The notes under the pieces: model-generated
Seen by the model: only the letters and a program-made list of their open reading frames with translations
What the model was told of the DNA's origin: nothing
The model's database searches: none
Program-made: the position numbers and the translations under genes
DNA from: JAWXBK01 sp040878185
GTDB taxonomy: Bacteria > Pseudomonadota > Alphaproteobacteria > Dongiales > Dongiaceae
DNA: 39,893 nt
Assembly (NCBI GenBank): GCA_040878185.1
Contig: JBBDMS010000006.1
Span: 1-39,893, forward strand
Direction of reading: 5' to 3'
Shown here: piece after piece, positions 25,304 to 34,093 of the stretch
Layout: each line of letters begins with the position of its first letter
Position numbering within the stretch: the first letter of the stretch is position 1

Positions 25304-26767
25304 ATGCCGGAACGGATTGCGATCGACGGCGGCTGGATCGTCGCCTTCGACGGACAGAAGCACCGTATCATTGAGGACGGCGTGGTCGTCGTCGAGGGCG
25401 ACAGTATCGTCCATGTCGGAAAGCACTACGATGAACCAGTCGCCCGGCGGATCGATGCGCGCAATGATCTTGTCATGCCCGGCCTTATCAACACCCATGT
25501 CCATATCGGTTCGCAGGCCGGCGACCGGATGATCCTCGATGGTGGCCGCCGCGACATGTTCCGCTCGGGGTTTCTCAATCACTGGCCGTCGAAAGGCATC
25601 AAGGGTCCGAACCTTTTCGCCTTCGAGGATATCGACGCTGCGCTCCGCTACAGCCTCGCGTCTTTGCTCCGCTTCGGCAGCACGACCGTCGTCGAAATGG
25701 GCGGCGAGTTCGGCGACGATCCGATGGGCATCGCGAAGCTGGCCGCCGAGCTTGGCGTTCGCGTCTACACGACGCCGGGCTTCGGTTCGGCCAATCATTT
25801 TTTCGATCAGGCGGGACGCCTTCAGCGGCATTGGGACGAGAAGGCCGGCGAAGCGGGACTCGATCGCGCCATCGCCTTCGCCGAGGAACATGACGGCGAT
25901 TTCGACGGGCTGGTTCGCACTATCCTCGTTCCCTACGAATTCTGGACCTCGACACCCGAGCTGCTACGCCGTGCCAAGAAGGCGGCGGACACGCTCAAGG
26001 TTCCGATGACGCTTCATGCCGCGGAATCGGTGATCGAGTTCCAGGACACGGTGCTGCAGACTGGCCGCACGCCGATCGGCAATCTCGCGCATCTCGACAT
26101 TCTCGGACCGCAGGTGATCCTCGGTCATTGCATGTATACCGGCGGGCACAGCCAGACCGCCTACCCGTTCACCGACGATCTCAAGCTTGTTGCCGAAAGC
26201 GGCGCATCGGTCGCGCATTGCCCGCTGGTGTTCGCCCGCCGCGGCGTCAAGCTCGAGAGCTTCCAGCGCTATCTCGATGCCGGCATCAATGTCGGCCTTG
26301 GCACCGATTCCTATCCGCAGGACATCATCCAGGAAATGCAGGGCGGCATGCTGGCGGCGAAACTCGCCGATGCCAATCACGAGGTCGCGAAGGCGCGCGA
26401 TTTCTTCAACGCGGCGACCCTCGGCGGTGCGAACGCGCTCGGCCGCAGCGATCTCGGGCGGCTCTCGAAGGGCGCCAAGGCCGATGTCGTGATCGTCGAT
26501 TTCGGGCGGCTGCGGATCGGACCGTTCCTCGATCCGATCAAGGCGCTGGTGCAATGCGGCACCGGCGAGATCGTCAAGCATGTGATGGTCAACGGACAGA
26601 TGCGGGTCGAAAATGGATCGGTCCTCGCCTGGGACGAGGCGGCGCTGCTCGAACGGGTGCGGACCTCGACCAATGGTGCCTGGGCCCACTACCCGGACTT
26701 CCATTCGAACGCAGATGCGATGGAAATCGTCTATCCGAATGCCTTCCAAACCTGGCAGGGAGAATAA
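25304..26767 (+). CDS. Amidohydrolase, ATZ/TRZ (TrzA/AtzA-like) type
   Basis: The protein has 487 aa. Metal-site residues of the amidohydrolase superfamily are H65 and H67 (INTHVHIG), H238 (LHAAES), H275 (LGHCMY) and D335 (GLGTDSYPQD). This is the mononuclear layout of deaminases and dechlorinases such as guanine deaminase, cytosine deaminase CodA and triazine hydrolases. It follows the kinase stop by 3 bp with AAAGGA overlapping that stop. It may remove an amino group from, or open, an N-heterocycle. The substrate is unknown. Confidence 0.87.
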   Translation: MPERIAIDGGWIVAFDGQKHRIIEDGVVVVEGDSIVHVGKHYDEPVARRIDARNDLVMPGLINTHVHIGSQAGDRMILDGGRRDMFRSGFLNHWPSKGIKGPNLFAFEDIDAALRYSLASLLRFGSTTVVEMGGEFGDDPMGIAKLAAELGVRVYTTPGFGSANHFFDQAGRLQRHWDEKAGEAGLDRAIAFAEEHDGDFDGLVRTILVPYEFWTSTPELLRRAKKAADTLKVPMTLHAAESVIEFQDTVLQTGRTPIGNLAHLDILGPQVILGHCMYTGGHSQTAYPFTDDLKLVAESGASVAHCPLVFARRGVKLESFQRYLDAGINVGLGTDSYPQDIIQEMQGGMLAAKLADANHEVAKARDFFNAATLGGANALGRSDLGRLSKGAKADVVIVDFGRLRIGPFLDPIKALVQCGTGEIVKHVMVNGQMRVENGSVLAWDEAALLERVRTSTNGAWAHYPDFHSNADAMEIVYPNAFQTWQGE

Positions 26768-26769
26768 CG

Positions 26770-27603
26770 ATGCGCGCAGTCAAACTGAAATCGGGACAGC
26801 AGATGCCGGTCTTCGGGCTCGGCACCTGGCGCATGGGCGAGCACGCGGGTGCGCGCAAGGACGAGGTCGCCGTGCTGCGCCACGGCATCGAACGCGGTAT
26901 CACGCTGATCGATACCGCCGAAATGTATGGCGAGGGCGGTGCGGAGGAAGTCGTCGGCGAAGCGATCGATGGCCGTCGCGATCAGATCTTCATCGTCTCC
27001 AAAGTCTATCCGCATAATGCCGGCCGCGAGGCCATGAAGAAATCCTGCGAGAACAGCCTGAAGCGCCTTCGCACGGATCGGCTCGATGTCTACCTGCTGC
27101 ATTGGCGCGGCGGCGTGCCGCTCAAGGAGACCGTCGAAGGGTTCGAAGCATTGCGTACGGCCGGAAAGATCCGCAGCTGGGGCGTGAGCAATCTTGGCGT
27201 CGAGGATATGGAAGAGATTGCCACCATTTCGGACGGCAATAACTGCGTCGCCAATCAGGTCCTCTACAATCTTGAAGAACGCGGGCTCGAATTCGACCTG
27301 CTGCCGCTCTGCCGCAAGCGCGCCATGCCGCTGATGGCTTACAGCCCCCTCTTCCAGGGCGACCTCAAGGGCAAGAAAGCGCTGGCCGACGTCGCGAAGC
27401 GCCAGGGCAAATCGCCGGCGCAGATCGCGCTTGCCTGGCTGTTACGACATCCCGATGTGGTGGTCATTCCCAAGACATCGAAAAAGGAACGGGTCGACGA
27501 AAATCTTGCGGCGATCGACAGCAAGCTCAGCGCCGACGATCTCGCCACGCTCGATCGCGACTTCCCGCCGCCGAAAAAGGCGACGCGACTGTCGGTCGCC
27601 TGA
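26770..27603 (+). CDS. Aldo/keto reductase
   Basis: The protein has 277 aa from ATG at 26770, with GGGAG upstream; the longer open frame from 26128 lies within the amidohydrolase gene. The tetrad is D48, Y53, K78 and H111 (LIDTAEMYG, IVSKVYP, YLLHWRG). IPKTSKKERVDENL is the NADPH phosphate-binding segment. The family reduces carbonyls or oxidises alcohols with NADP(H). Only 2 bp separates it from the amidohydrolase, so it belongs to the same transcript. Confidence 0.92.
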   Translation: MRAVKLKSGQQMPVFGLGTWRMGEHAGARKDEVAVLRHGIERGITLIDTAEMYGEGGAEEVVGEAIDGRRDQIFIVSKVYPHNAGREAMKKSCENSLKRLRTDRLDVYLLHWRGGVPLKETVEGFEALRTAGKIRSWGVSNLGVEDMEEIATISDGNNCVANQVLYNLEERGLEFDLLPLCRKRAMPLMAYSPLFQGDLKGKKALADVAKRQGKSPAQIALAWLLRHPDVVVIPKTSKKERVDENLAAIDSKLSADDLATLDRDFPPPKKATRLSVA

Positions 27604-27620
27604 GCGAAGAGGCCAACCCG

Positions 27621-28622
27621 ATGCTCCAGACCGCCTTCACCCGCCTTGTCGGCGTCGATCATCCGATCCTCCTTGCACCGATGGGCGGTGCGGTCTCGCT
27701 GCCGCTGGCACTCGCGGTCGCGCAGGCGGGTGCCTTTGCGATGTTCGGTGCGTCCTGGCATGCGCCGGACCGGCTGCGGCAAACAATCCGCGAATTCCGC
27801 GCCGCCACGTCGCGGCCCTTCGCCATCAACCTTGCGCTGGAGTGGGATCAGCAGGAGCGCCTGTCGATCGCGCTCGACGAAGGCGTGCCGATCGTCTCGC
27901 TGTTCTGGGGCGATCCGGCCGTTTATCTGCCCGCCATCCGGAACGCCGGTGCCAAATCGATGGTGACGGTCGGCTCGGCCGACGAGGCAAAACGCGCGGC
28001 CGATCTCGGCGCCGACATGATCGTGGCCCAGGGCGTCGAGGCCGGCGGGCATGTCTGGAGTAGGGTCGGCACAATGGTGCTGGTGCCGGCGGTCGTCGAT
28101 GCGGCAGCACCCCTCCCTGTTATCGCAGCCGGCGGTATCGCGGACGGGCGCGGCATCGCCGCCGCCATGACCCTGGGTGCCGCCGGGGCCTGGATCGGCA
28201 CCCGCTTCCTCGCGACGACGGAGGCCGATGCCGACGACGATTACAAGCACCGGCTGGTCGCGGCGCGCGAAACAGACACCGTCTATACCGAGCTGTTCGA
28301 TCTCGAATGGCCGAACGCGCCGCACCGCGTCATCCGCAACTCGACCTACGACACGTGGGAACGCGCGGGCTCGCCCGCATCGGGCCAACGCCCCGGCGAA
28401 GGTGAACCGGTTGTCCACCAACCCGATGGCACGATTCTCAATCGTTACAGCGACGACACGCCGAAACCCGGCGCGACCGGCGATCTCGAAGCGGCCTGCC
28501 ACTATGCCGGCCAGTCGACAGGCCTGGTGCGCGATATCCTGCCGGCCGGCGATCTGGTTCGGCGCCTGGTCAGCGAGACGGAAGCAGCGCTGGCCGCTGC
28601 CGCTCACATCCGCGGGCGCTGA
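27621..28622 (+). CDS. Nitronate monooxygenase (NPD family flavoprotein)
   Basis: The protein has 333 aa. A TIM-barrel FMN enzyme is indicated by ILLAPMGGAVSLPLALAVAQAG, GVEAGGHVW with catalytic-type H144, and the FMN phosphate site IAAGGIADGRGIAAAMTLGAAG. Members oxidise propionate-3-nitronate or related nitronates to aldehydes and nitrite, and some detoxify other compounds. It is the last gene of the operon, 17 bp after the aldo/keto reductase. Its final 19 bp overlap the end of the convergent flavoprotein gene at 28604. Confidence 0.88.
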   Translation: MLQTAFTRLVGVDHPILLAPMGGAVSLPLALAVAQAGAFAMFGASWHAPDRLRQTIREFRAATSRPFAINLALEWDQQERLSIALDEGVPIVSLFWGDPAVYLPAIRNAGAKSMVTVGSADEAKRAADLGADMIVAQGVEAGGHVWSRVGTMVLVPAVVDAAAPLPVIAAGGIADGRGIAAAMTLGAAGAWIGTRFLATTEADADDDYKHRLVAARETDTVYTELFDLEWPNAPHRVIRNSTYDTWERAGSPASGQRPGEGEPVVHQPDGTILNRYSDDTPKPGATGDLEAACHYAGQSTGLVRDILPAGDLVRRLVSETEAALAAAAHIRGR

Positions 28623-31024
28623 TTGTCCAGATCGTAGATCGCCTCGGGCACCACGACCGCTTTTCGACGCTCGCCAAAGACATCGACTTCGACGGTCGAA
28701 CCCGCGTCGATCTTGTCGAGCGGCAGATAGCCGAGCGCCAGGCTCGATCCGACCGTGTGGCCGTATCCGCCGGACGACACGATCCCGATCACTTTGTCGC
28801 CCGCATAGATCGGCGCGTTGGTCGGCGCATCCATGTCGGGTGAATCGACCTTCATCAGCACGCAGCGCCAGCGTATGCCCTCCTTGAGCTGCGCTTCGAT
28901 TGCCGCCTTGCCGTTGAAGTCGCGGTCCTTGCGCTTCACCAGCCGGTCGAGCCCCGCCTCGATCGGCGTCACCTCGGTGTTCATGTCGCTGCCCCAGGCG
29001 CGATAGGCCTTCTCCAGCCGCATCGAGTTCATCGCGGCCGTGCCGAAATTGGCGACACCCAGATCGGCACCCGCCGCCATGATCCGATCGTACAGCGTGC
29101 GCTGGAAGGTCATCTCGTGATGCAGCTCCCAGCCGAGCTCGCCGACATAACTGACGCGCATCGCCCGCACCGGAATGCCGGCGATCTCGATCTCCTTCGC
29201 ATTCAGCCAGGGGAAACCCTCGTTCGAGAGATCCTGATGCGTCAGTTTCGAGAGAAGATCGCGCGATCTCGGGCCCGCTACGACCAGCACGCCCCAGCCG
29301 CCGGTAATGTCCGCAAGCTGGACGCTGCCGTCCGTCGGCATGTGCTTCTCGAGCCAGTCCTTGTCATGTGTCTGCGCGACCGCGGCACTCAGCAGATAGA
29401 AGCGGTCGTCGGCCAGGCGGCAGATCGTCGCCTCGGATTCGATGCGCCCCTTCTTCGTGAGCATCTGCGTCAGGATGATGCCGCCGGTCTTGCGCGGCGG
29501 GCGATTGGCACAGACGCGATCGAGGAACGTTTCCGCACCTGGACCCGAGATTTCGAACTTCGAGAAGCCCGAGAGATCGAGCACGCCGACCCGTTCGCGC
29601 ACCGCCTTCACCTCGCGCGCGACATGGGGAAACCAGTTCGGCCGCTTGAAGGTGAGCTCGGCCTCGGCCTTTTCGCCGGCCGGCGCGAACCATGCCGCGC
29701 GCTCCCAGCCGTAACGCTGCTCGAAGAACGCGCCCTGTTCTTTGAGGCGCTCATAGATCGGCGTCGTCTTCGCCGGCCGGCCCGCCGGGCGCTCCTCGCC
29801 CGGATAAGAAACGGCGTACATCATCGCGTACACCTCTTTCGATTTCTCGATCGTGTACTCGATGCCCGCGTAAGCGCCGAAGCGCCGCGGATCGAACTCG
29901 AACATCTCGATCGACGCCTCGCCCTCGACGATCCATTCCGCGAGATACTTGCCAGCACCACCGGCCTGGCTGATGCCGACCGAGAAACCGTTGAGCGCCC
30001 AGTATTTCGGATGGCCCGCGACCGGGCCGATCAGCGGCCCGCCATCGGGCGCATGCGGGATCGGACCGTTGACGATCTGCTTGATGCCGGTCGAGGCAAG
30101 GCAAGGTACGCGCGCGCAGGCCATCTCGACGACATAGGCGATGCGATCGGTATCGGGCGGCAAAAGATCCGCGCCGAACTCCTTCGGAATACCGTACGCA
30201 CCGAAGATCGCGCCCTCGCGTTCATAGGGCCCAAAGATCATGCCCATCTTCTCGCGCCGCAGATAGAACGACGCGTCGGGATCGCGCAGCAGCGGGAACT
30301 TCTTGCCCCACTGCTTTACCTCGTCGATCTCGTCGGTCACCAGATACTGATGCTCCATCGAGACGATCGGCAGGGAGATGCCGGAGATGAGGCCGAGATC
30401 GCGTGCCCAGGTGCCGGCGGCGTTCACCACATGCTCGCAAATGATGTTGCCCTTGTCGGTTACCACCTGCCACTCGCCGCTCGGCAGCCGCTTTACGTCG
30501 GTCACGCGAGTGTGGCGATAGATCTCCGCCCCGCCCATGCGCGCGCCCTTGGCCAAAGCATGGGTCGTGCTGGCGGGATCGGTGTAACCGTCCTGCGGCG
30601 TCCAGGCGGCGCAGATGATCCCGTCGAGACTGATGAATGGAAAGATGTCCCGGATCTCGTTCGGGCCGATCACATGGAACTCGGTGCCGGAATGTTTCGC
30701 CTGCGCCTCGAGTTGCTTGAACTGGTAGACGCGGTCCTGAAGGATCGTGGTGCGGATCGAGCCGCATTTCTCGAAACCGGTCGGCTGCTCGGTCTCGGCC
30801 TCGAGCCGGTCATAGAGCTCGGTCGAGTATTTGATCATCCGCATCATGTTGAGGCTGGTGTCGTATTGCGGCGTGTTGCCGGCCGCATGCCAGGTAGAGC
30901 CTGCGGTCAGCTCGGCCTTCTCGATCAGGACGACGTCCGTCCAGCCCAGCTTGGTCAGATGATAGAGCAGGCTGCAGCCGCAAATGCCGCCACCGATGAC
31001 CACCACGCGCGCATGCGATTTCAT
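28604..31024 (-). CDS. Dimethylglycine-dehydrogenase-like FAD/GcvT protein
   Basis: The protein has 806 aa from ATG at 31024, with GAAGGG 8 bases before it. Residues 1-380 are a DAO-type FAD domain (VVVIGGGICGCSLLYHL) with GSTWHAAG, whose H46 is the position of covalent FAD attachment in dimethylglycine and sarcosine dehydrogenases. A FAO_M linker follows, then GcvT N and C domains (VGVLDLSGFSKFEISGPG; VSYVGELGWELHHEM). The enzyme would demethylate an N-methyl amino acid and pass the carbon to tetrahydrofolate. The substrate could be dimethylglycine, sarcosine or another methylamine. It is 91 bp downstream of the DUF1489 gene, probably in one transcript. Confidence 0.9.
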   Translation of the reverse strand: MKSHARVVVIGGGICGCSLLYHLTKLGWTDVVLIEKAELTAGSTWHAAGNTPQYDTSLNMMRMIKYSTELYDRLEAETEQPTGFEKCGSIRTTILQDRVYQFKQLEAQAKHSGTEFHVIGPNEIRDIFPFISLDGIICAAWTPQDGYTDPASTTHALAKGARMGGAEIYRHTRVTDVKRLPSGEWQVVTDKGNIICEHVVNAAGTWARDLGLISGISLPIVSMEHQYLVTDEIDEVKQWGKKFPLLRDPDASFYLRREKMGMIFGPYEREGAIFGAYGIPKEFGADLLPPDTDRIAYVVEMACARVPCLASTGIKQIVNGPIPHAPDGGPLIGPVAGHPKYWALNGFSVGISQAGGAGKYLAEWIVEGEASIEMFEFDPRRFGAYAGIEYTIEKSKEVYAMMYAVSYPGEERPAGRPAKTTPIYERLKEQGAFFEQRYGWERAAWFAPAGEKAEAELTFKRPNWFPHVAREVKAVRERVGVLDLSGFSKFEISGPGAETFLDRVCANRPPRKTGGIILTQMLTKKGRIESEATICRLADDRFYLLSAAVAQTHDKDWLEKHMPTDGSVQLADITGGWGVLVVAGPRSRDLLSKLTHQDLSNEGFPWLNAKEIEIAGIPVRAMRVSYVGELGWELHHEMTFQRTLYDRIMAAGADLGVANFGTAAMNSMRLEKAYRAWGSDMNTEVTPIEAGLDRLVKRKDRDFNGKAAIEAQLKEGIRWRCVLMKVDSPDMDAPTNAPIYAGDKVIGIVSSGGYGHTVGSSLALGYLPLDKIDAGSTVEVDVFGERRKAVVVPEAIYDLDNQRPRM

Positions 31025-31115
31025 AAACGAGACCCTTCCCGATCGGAGAGAACCGGACATTACCGGCTCGCGCCGAGGCGGCTCAAGGGGCCCCGGGTCG
31101 GTCCAACCAGCCCGC

Positions 31116-31550
31116 TCAGGCGAGACCGAGGTCGCGGAGGTCCTTGAGGAGATGTGCCGGCAACTCGTCATGGCGTGCGCCGGAGGGCAGGTCTGCCGGC
31201 GCATCGTCCGCCTCCAGATAGCGCCAGCCCTGAAACGGCCGGTGCGGATGCAGCGTCACCAGGATGAGCCGCTCGGCGAGGCCGATCCGGCAGCAGGCGA
31301 GGCCTTCCTTGTCGGTGATCGCATCGAGGGTCACGATCGGCTGGCGCACCTGCACGAACCCCTTGATGACCCAGTAGAGCGATCCCTTCTTTTTCAGGAT
31401 CTCGTCGCGCCGCTTGGGCATCGTGCGCGTGACATGCCAGAGCCGCGGCGGTTTCATGCGCTTGCGCTCGGCCAGCTTCTCCTTGTGCCAGTCGCGCAGG
31501 TCCTGGACCGTCTCAACCCCGACGCAGAGCTTGAGCAGATGCACCGCCAT
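31116..31550 (-). CDS. DUF1489 family protein
   Basis: The protein has 144 aa from ATG at 31550 (MAVHLLKLCVGVETVQDLRDW), overlapping the stop of the hydratase gene by one base (TGATG). The conserved stretches LWHVTRTMPKRRDEILKKKGSLYWVIKG and RQPIVTLDAIT identify DUF1489, a family spread through alphaproteobacteria without a known function. No membrane segment or signal peptide. The open frame further upstream lies inside the hydratase. Confidence 0.88.
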   Translation of the reverse strand: MAVHLLKLCVGVETVQDLRDWHKEKLAERKRMKPPRLWHVTRTMPKRRDEILKKKGSLYWVIKGFVQVRQPIVTLDAITDKEGLACCRIGLAERLILVTLHPHRPFQGWRYLEADDAPADLPSGARHDELPAHLLKDLRDLGLA

Positions 31551-32341
31551 CAGCGACCGCCCGGATTCCAGTTCGCCCGCCGCCGCTCGAGAAACGCGGC
31601 AATGCCCTCCCGCGCTTCGTCGCCGGCGCGCACCCGCGCGATCCAGCTCGCGGTCTCCGCCCCGAGCGCCGGATCGAGCGGTCTTCCCTCGATCATCCGC
31701 AACAGGGCTTTGACTTCGGACTGCGCGCCGGGTGCGCTTTCGCAAAGCTGCCGCGCAATTGCATCGACGCGGCCCGGGAGCTCGGCGAGAGGCACCACCT
31801 CATGCAGCAGCCCGAGCCGCGCGGCCGTCGCCGCATCGAAGCGTTCCGCCGTCAGCGCGTAGCGCCTTGCCCAGCGCATGCCGATCGCCCGTACGACATA
31901 GGGGCTGATGACGGCGGGGATCAGGCCGAGCTTGACCTCGGAGAGCGAAAACAATGCCGCGTCCGATCCGATCGCGATATCGCAGGCTGCAACCAGGCCG
32001 ACGCCGCCGCCATAGACCGGCCCCTGAACCGACGCGATAACGGGTTTGGGCACGGTATCGATCGCCCGCAGCATCGCCGCGAGCTTTTCCGCATCGGCCC
32101 AGTTCTCGGATTCAGAATAGTCCGCGCTGCGTTGCATCCAGGTGAGATCGGCGCCGGCGGAGAAGCTCTTGCCCGTGGCACGCAGCAGGATCACCCGGAC
32201 CGCCGGATCGGCGCCGACCGAATGGAACGCATCCGTCAGCTCGGCGATCAGCCGTTCGTCGAACGCGTTATGCTTTTCGGGGCGATCGAGGATGACGGAC
32301 CCGAGGGGCCCTTCTCGTTCTATCCGAACCTGCTCCGCCAT
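31550..32341 (-). CDS. Enoyl-CoA hydratase/isomerase, methylglutaconyl-CoA hydratase (LiuC)-like
   Basis: The protein has 263 aa from ATG at 32341; the frame opens 16 codons earlier. Crotonase features are KHNAFDERLI, SFSAGADLTWMQ (oxyanion-hole strand) and YGGGVGLVAACDIAIG, followed by FSLSEVKLGLIPAVISPYVV. The AGADLxWM word and tail FLERRRANW agree with LiuC of leucine degradation, which hydrates methylglutaconyl-CoA. The rest of the liu pathway is absent from this window, so the specific role is a family-based guess. Coupled by overlap to the DUF1489 gene. Confidence 0.83.
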   Translation of the reverse strand: MAEQVRIEREGPLGSVILDRPEKHNAFDERLIAELTDAFHSVGADPAVRVILLRATGKSFSAGADLTWMQRSADYSESENWADAEKLAAMLRAIDTVPKPVIASVQGPVYGGGVGLVAACDIAIGSDAALFSLSEVKLGLIPAVISPYVVRAIGMRWARRYALTAERFDAATAARLGLLHEVVPLAELPGRVDAIARQLCESAPGAQSEVKALLRMIEGRPLDPALGAETASWIARVRAGDEAREGIAAFLERRRANWNPGGR

Positions 32342-32412
32342 TGCTTCCGACACCCGCCCCGGCTTGCCTCGCTGCAGCCCGGCCAGCATAGTCGGCCGCG
32401 CAGGAGATCGCC

Positions 32413-33378
32413 ATGTTGAGCCTCGCCGATATCGAAACCGCCGCGGAAGCGCTGCGCCCGGTCATGCCGGCAACGCCGGCCCATCGTTGGCCGCTGCTCG
32501 CCGCGCGCAGCGGCGCCGAAATCTGGGTCAAGCACGAAAATCACACACCCATCGGCGCGTTCAAGGTGCGCGGCGGCATCGTCTATATGGAACGGCTCAA
32601 GAAGGACCGGCCCGACATCAAGGGCGTGATCACGGCGACCCGCGGCAATCACGGTCAGTCGATCGCTTTCGGGGCGCGGCGCGCCGGTTTATCGGCGACG
32701 ATTGTCGTGCCGCACGGTAACAGCGTCGAAAAGAATGCCGCGATGCGTGCCTTCGACGGCGAGCTTATCGAACATGGCCACGATTTCCAGGCCGCCTACG
32801 AATTTGCGATGGGGCTGGCGGAAGAGCGCGAGCTCTATCCGCTGCGCTCGTTCCATCCCTGGCTGGTGGCCGGCGTCTCGACTTACGCGCTCGAACTCTT
32901 CCGCGCCGTTGCCGATATCGACACGGTCTATGTGCCGATCGGTCTCGGTTCCGGCATTTCCGGCGTGATTTCCGCGCGCGACGCGCTCGGCCTCAGGACC
33001 GACGTCGTCGGTGTCGTTGCCGAGACGGCGCCCTCCTATGCGCTCTCCTTCGAAGCAAAGCGCCCGGTCTCGACCAACAGCGCCGATACCATTGCCGACG
33101 GCATGGCCTGCCGCGTGCCCGACGAGGCCGCACTCGCGGTGATCTGGCGCGGGGCGGCGCGCATCGTTCGGGTGTCCGAAGCTGAAATCCGTGCCGCCAT
33201 GCGCCATTACTTCACCGACACGCACAACGTGGCGGAGGGTGCCGGTGCCGCGGCTCTCGCGGCGTTGCTGCAGGAGCGGAGCGCGATGCAGGGCAAACGC
33301 GTTGCGCTCATCCTCTCCGGCGGTAATGTCGACCGCCCGCTATTCGCCGAAATCTTGGGCGAAGCCGAACGGCAATAG
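32413..33378 (+). CDS. Threonine/serine dehydratase-like PLP enzyme
   Basis: The protein has 321 aa. Fold-type II PLP residues are K51 in GAFKVRGG, the substrate loop TRGNHGQSIAF, and the phosphate-binding GLGSGISG. The C-terminal SGGNVDRPLF replaces the more common SGGN ending of the catalytic domain. There is no C-terminal ACT-type regulatory domain, so it is a catabolic or unregulated type. It would deaminate threonine, serine or a hydroxy-amino acid to a keto acid. Start ATG at 32413 with AGGAG upstream. It ends 2 bp from the convergent isomerase gene. Confidence 0.88.
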   Translation: MLSLADIETAAEALRPVMPATPAHRWPLLAARSGAEIWVKHENHTPIGAFKVRGGIVYMERLKKDRPDIKGVITATRGNHGQSIAFGARRAGLSATIVVPHGNSVEKNAAMRAFDGELIEHGHDFQAAYEFAMGLAEERELYPLRSFHPWLVAGVSTYALELFRAVADIDTVYVPIGLGSGISGVISARDALGLRTDVVGVVAETAPSYALSFEAKRPVSTNSADTIADGMACRVPDEAALAVIWRGAARIVRVSEAEIRAAMRHYFTDTHNVAEGAGAAALAALLQERSAMQGKRVALILSGGNVDRPLFAEILGEAERQ

Positions 33379-33380
33379 CG

Positions 33381-33983
33381 CTACCAGCCGCCGCGCTGCA
33401 GCCATTCGTCGATCTGGTCGAACCGATCGTGGCCCCAAAACGGCTCGTCGCCGACAAAGATGAAGGGCGAGCCGAACACGCCACGCGCGACGGCGGCATC
33501 GGTTTCCTCGCGCAGCCGGTCCTTCATGGCCGGATCGGCCAGCGCCCGGCGGAACTCCTTGCGATCCGCGCCGACCGATGAGGCGATCGTTTCGAGGCGA
33601 TCGAGATCGGTCACGTTCTGCCCTTCGCCGAAGGCGGCGTGATAGACGGTCTTCGCAAAGGCGACGGACGCATCCGCGTCGCGCTCGGACAGCCAGTAGA
33701 ATCCGCGAGAGGCGGCCTGCGCCGGAAACGGAAAATCCGGCGGCGGTGTGAAGGCAACCCCGAGACGCCGCGCCGAACGGGCGAAATCCCGCTCATGGTA
33801 TGGACCGCGCAAGGCCTGACCGATCAGGGGGCTCTGCCCCGTTACGCGGAAGACCGCGCCGAGGAGAAACGGCCGCCAGCGCACCCGCCGGTCATGACGC
33901 CGCGCCAGCGCATCGATGCCGTGCGAGGCGAGATAGCCGTAGGGCGACGAAAAATCGAAGTAAAAATCGAGCGGCGTGTTCAT
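33381..33983 (-). CDS. 2-hydroxychromene-2-carboxylate isomerase-like, DsbA-fold GST kappa
   Basis: The protein has 200 aa. The opening FYFDFSSPYGYLASHGIDAL has the Ser that activates glutathione in kappa-class and HCCA isomerase proteins, in place of the DsbA CxxC. RVRWRPFLLGAVF, and the ending VFGSPFIFVGDEPFWGHDR, are family hallmarks. HCCA isomerase acts in naphthalene breakdown, but no other naphthalene gene is present, so a general glutathione-dependent isomerase or transferase role is likelier. It lies 110 bp downstream of the SDR gene on the same strand. Confidence 0.88.
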   Translation of the reverse strand: MNTPLDFYFDFSSPYGYLASHGIDALARRHDRRVRWRPFLLGAVFRVTGQSPLIGQALRGPYHERDFARSARRLGVAFTPPPDFPFPAQAASRGFYWLSERDADASVAFAKTVYHAAFGEGQNVTDLDRLETIASSVGADRKEFRRALADPAMKDRLREETDAAVARGVFGSPFIFVGDEPFWGHDRFDQIDEWLQRGGW

Positions 33984-34093
33984 GACAGAGATGTCCGCCC
34001 GCTTCGCGACATCGGGAACATTGTCATGGGTTACCAGATAGGCCGGTCATCGACGCGATTCAACCCGGGCACGGCGCCCGGCGCGCCGGCAGC

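Noticed and set aside
24518..25891. 457-codon minus-strand frame across the kinase/amidohydrolase junction
   Set aside because: Both plus-strand genes are strongly supported and tightly spaced; the antisense frame spans both without a domain.
27339..28607. 422-codon minus-strand frame opposite the reductase and monooxygenase
   Set aside because: It shadows two well-supported genes and shows no motif.
29117..31147. 676-codon plus-strand frame opposite the DMGDH-like gene
   Set aside because: The minus-strand gene has clear FAD and GcvT domains; the opposite translation is Arg-rich and low in family-like motifs.
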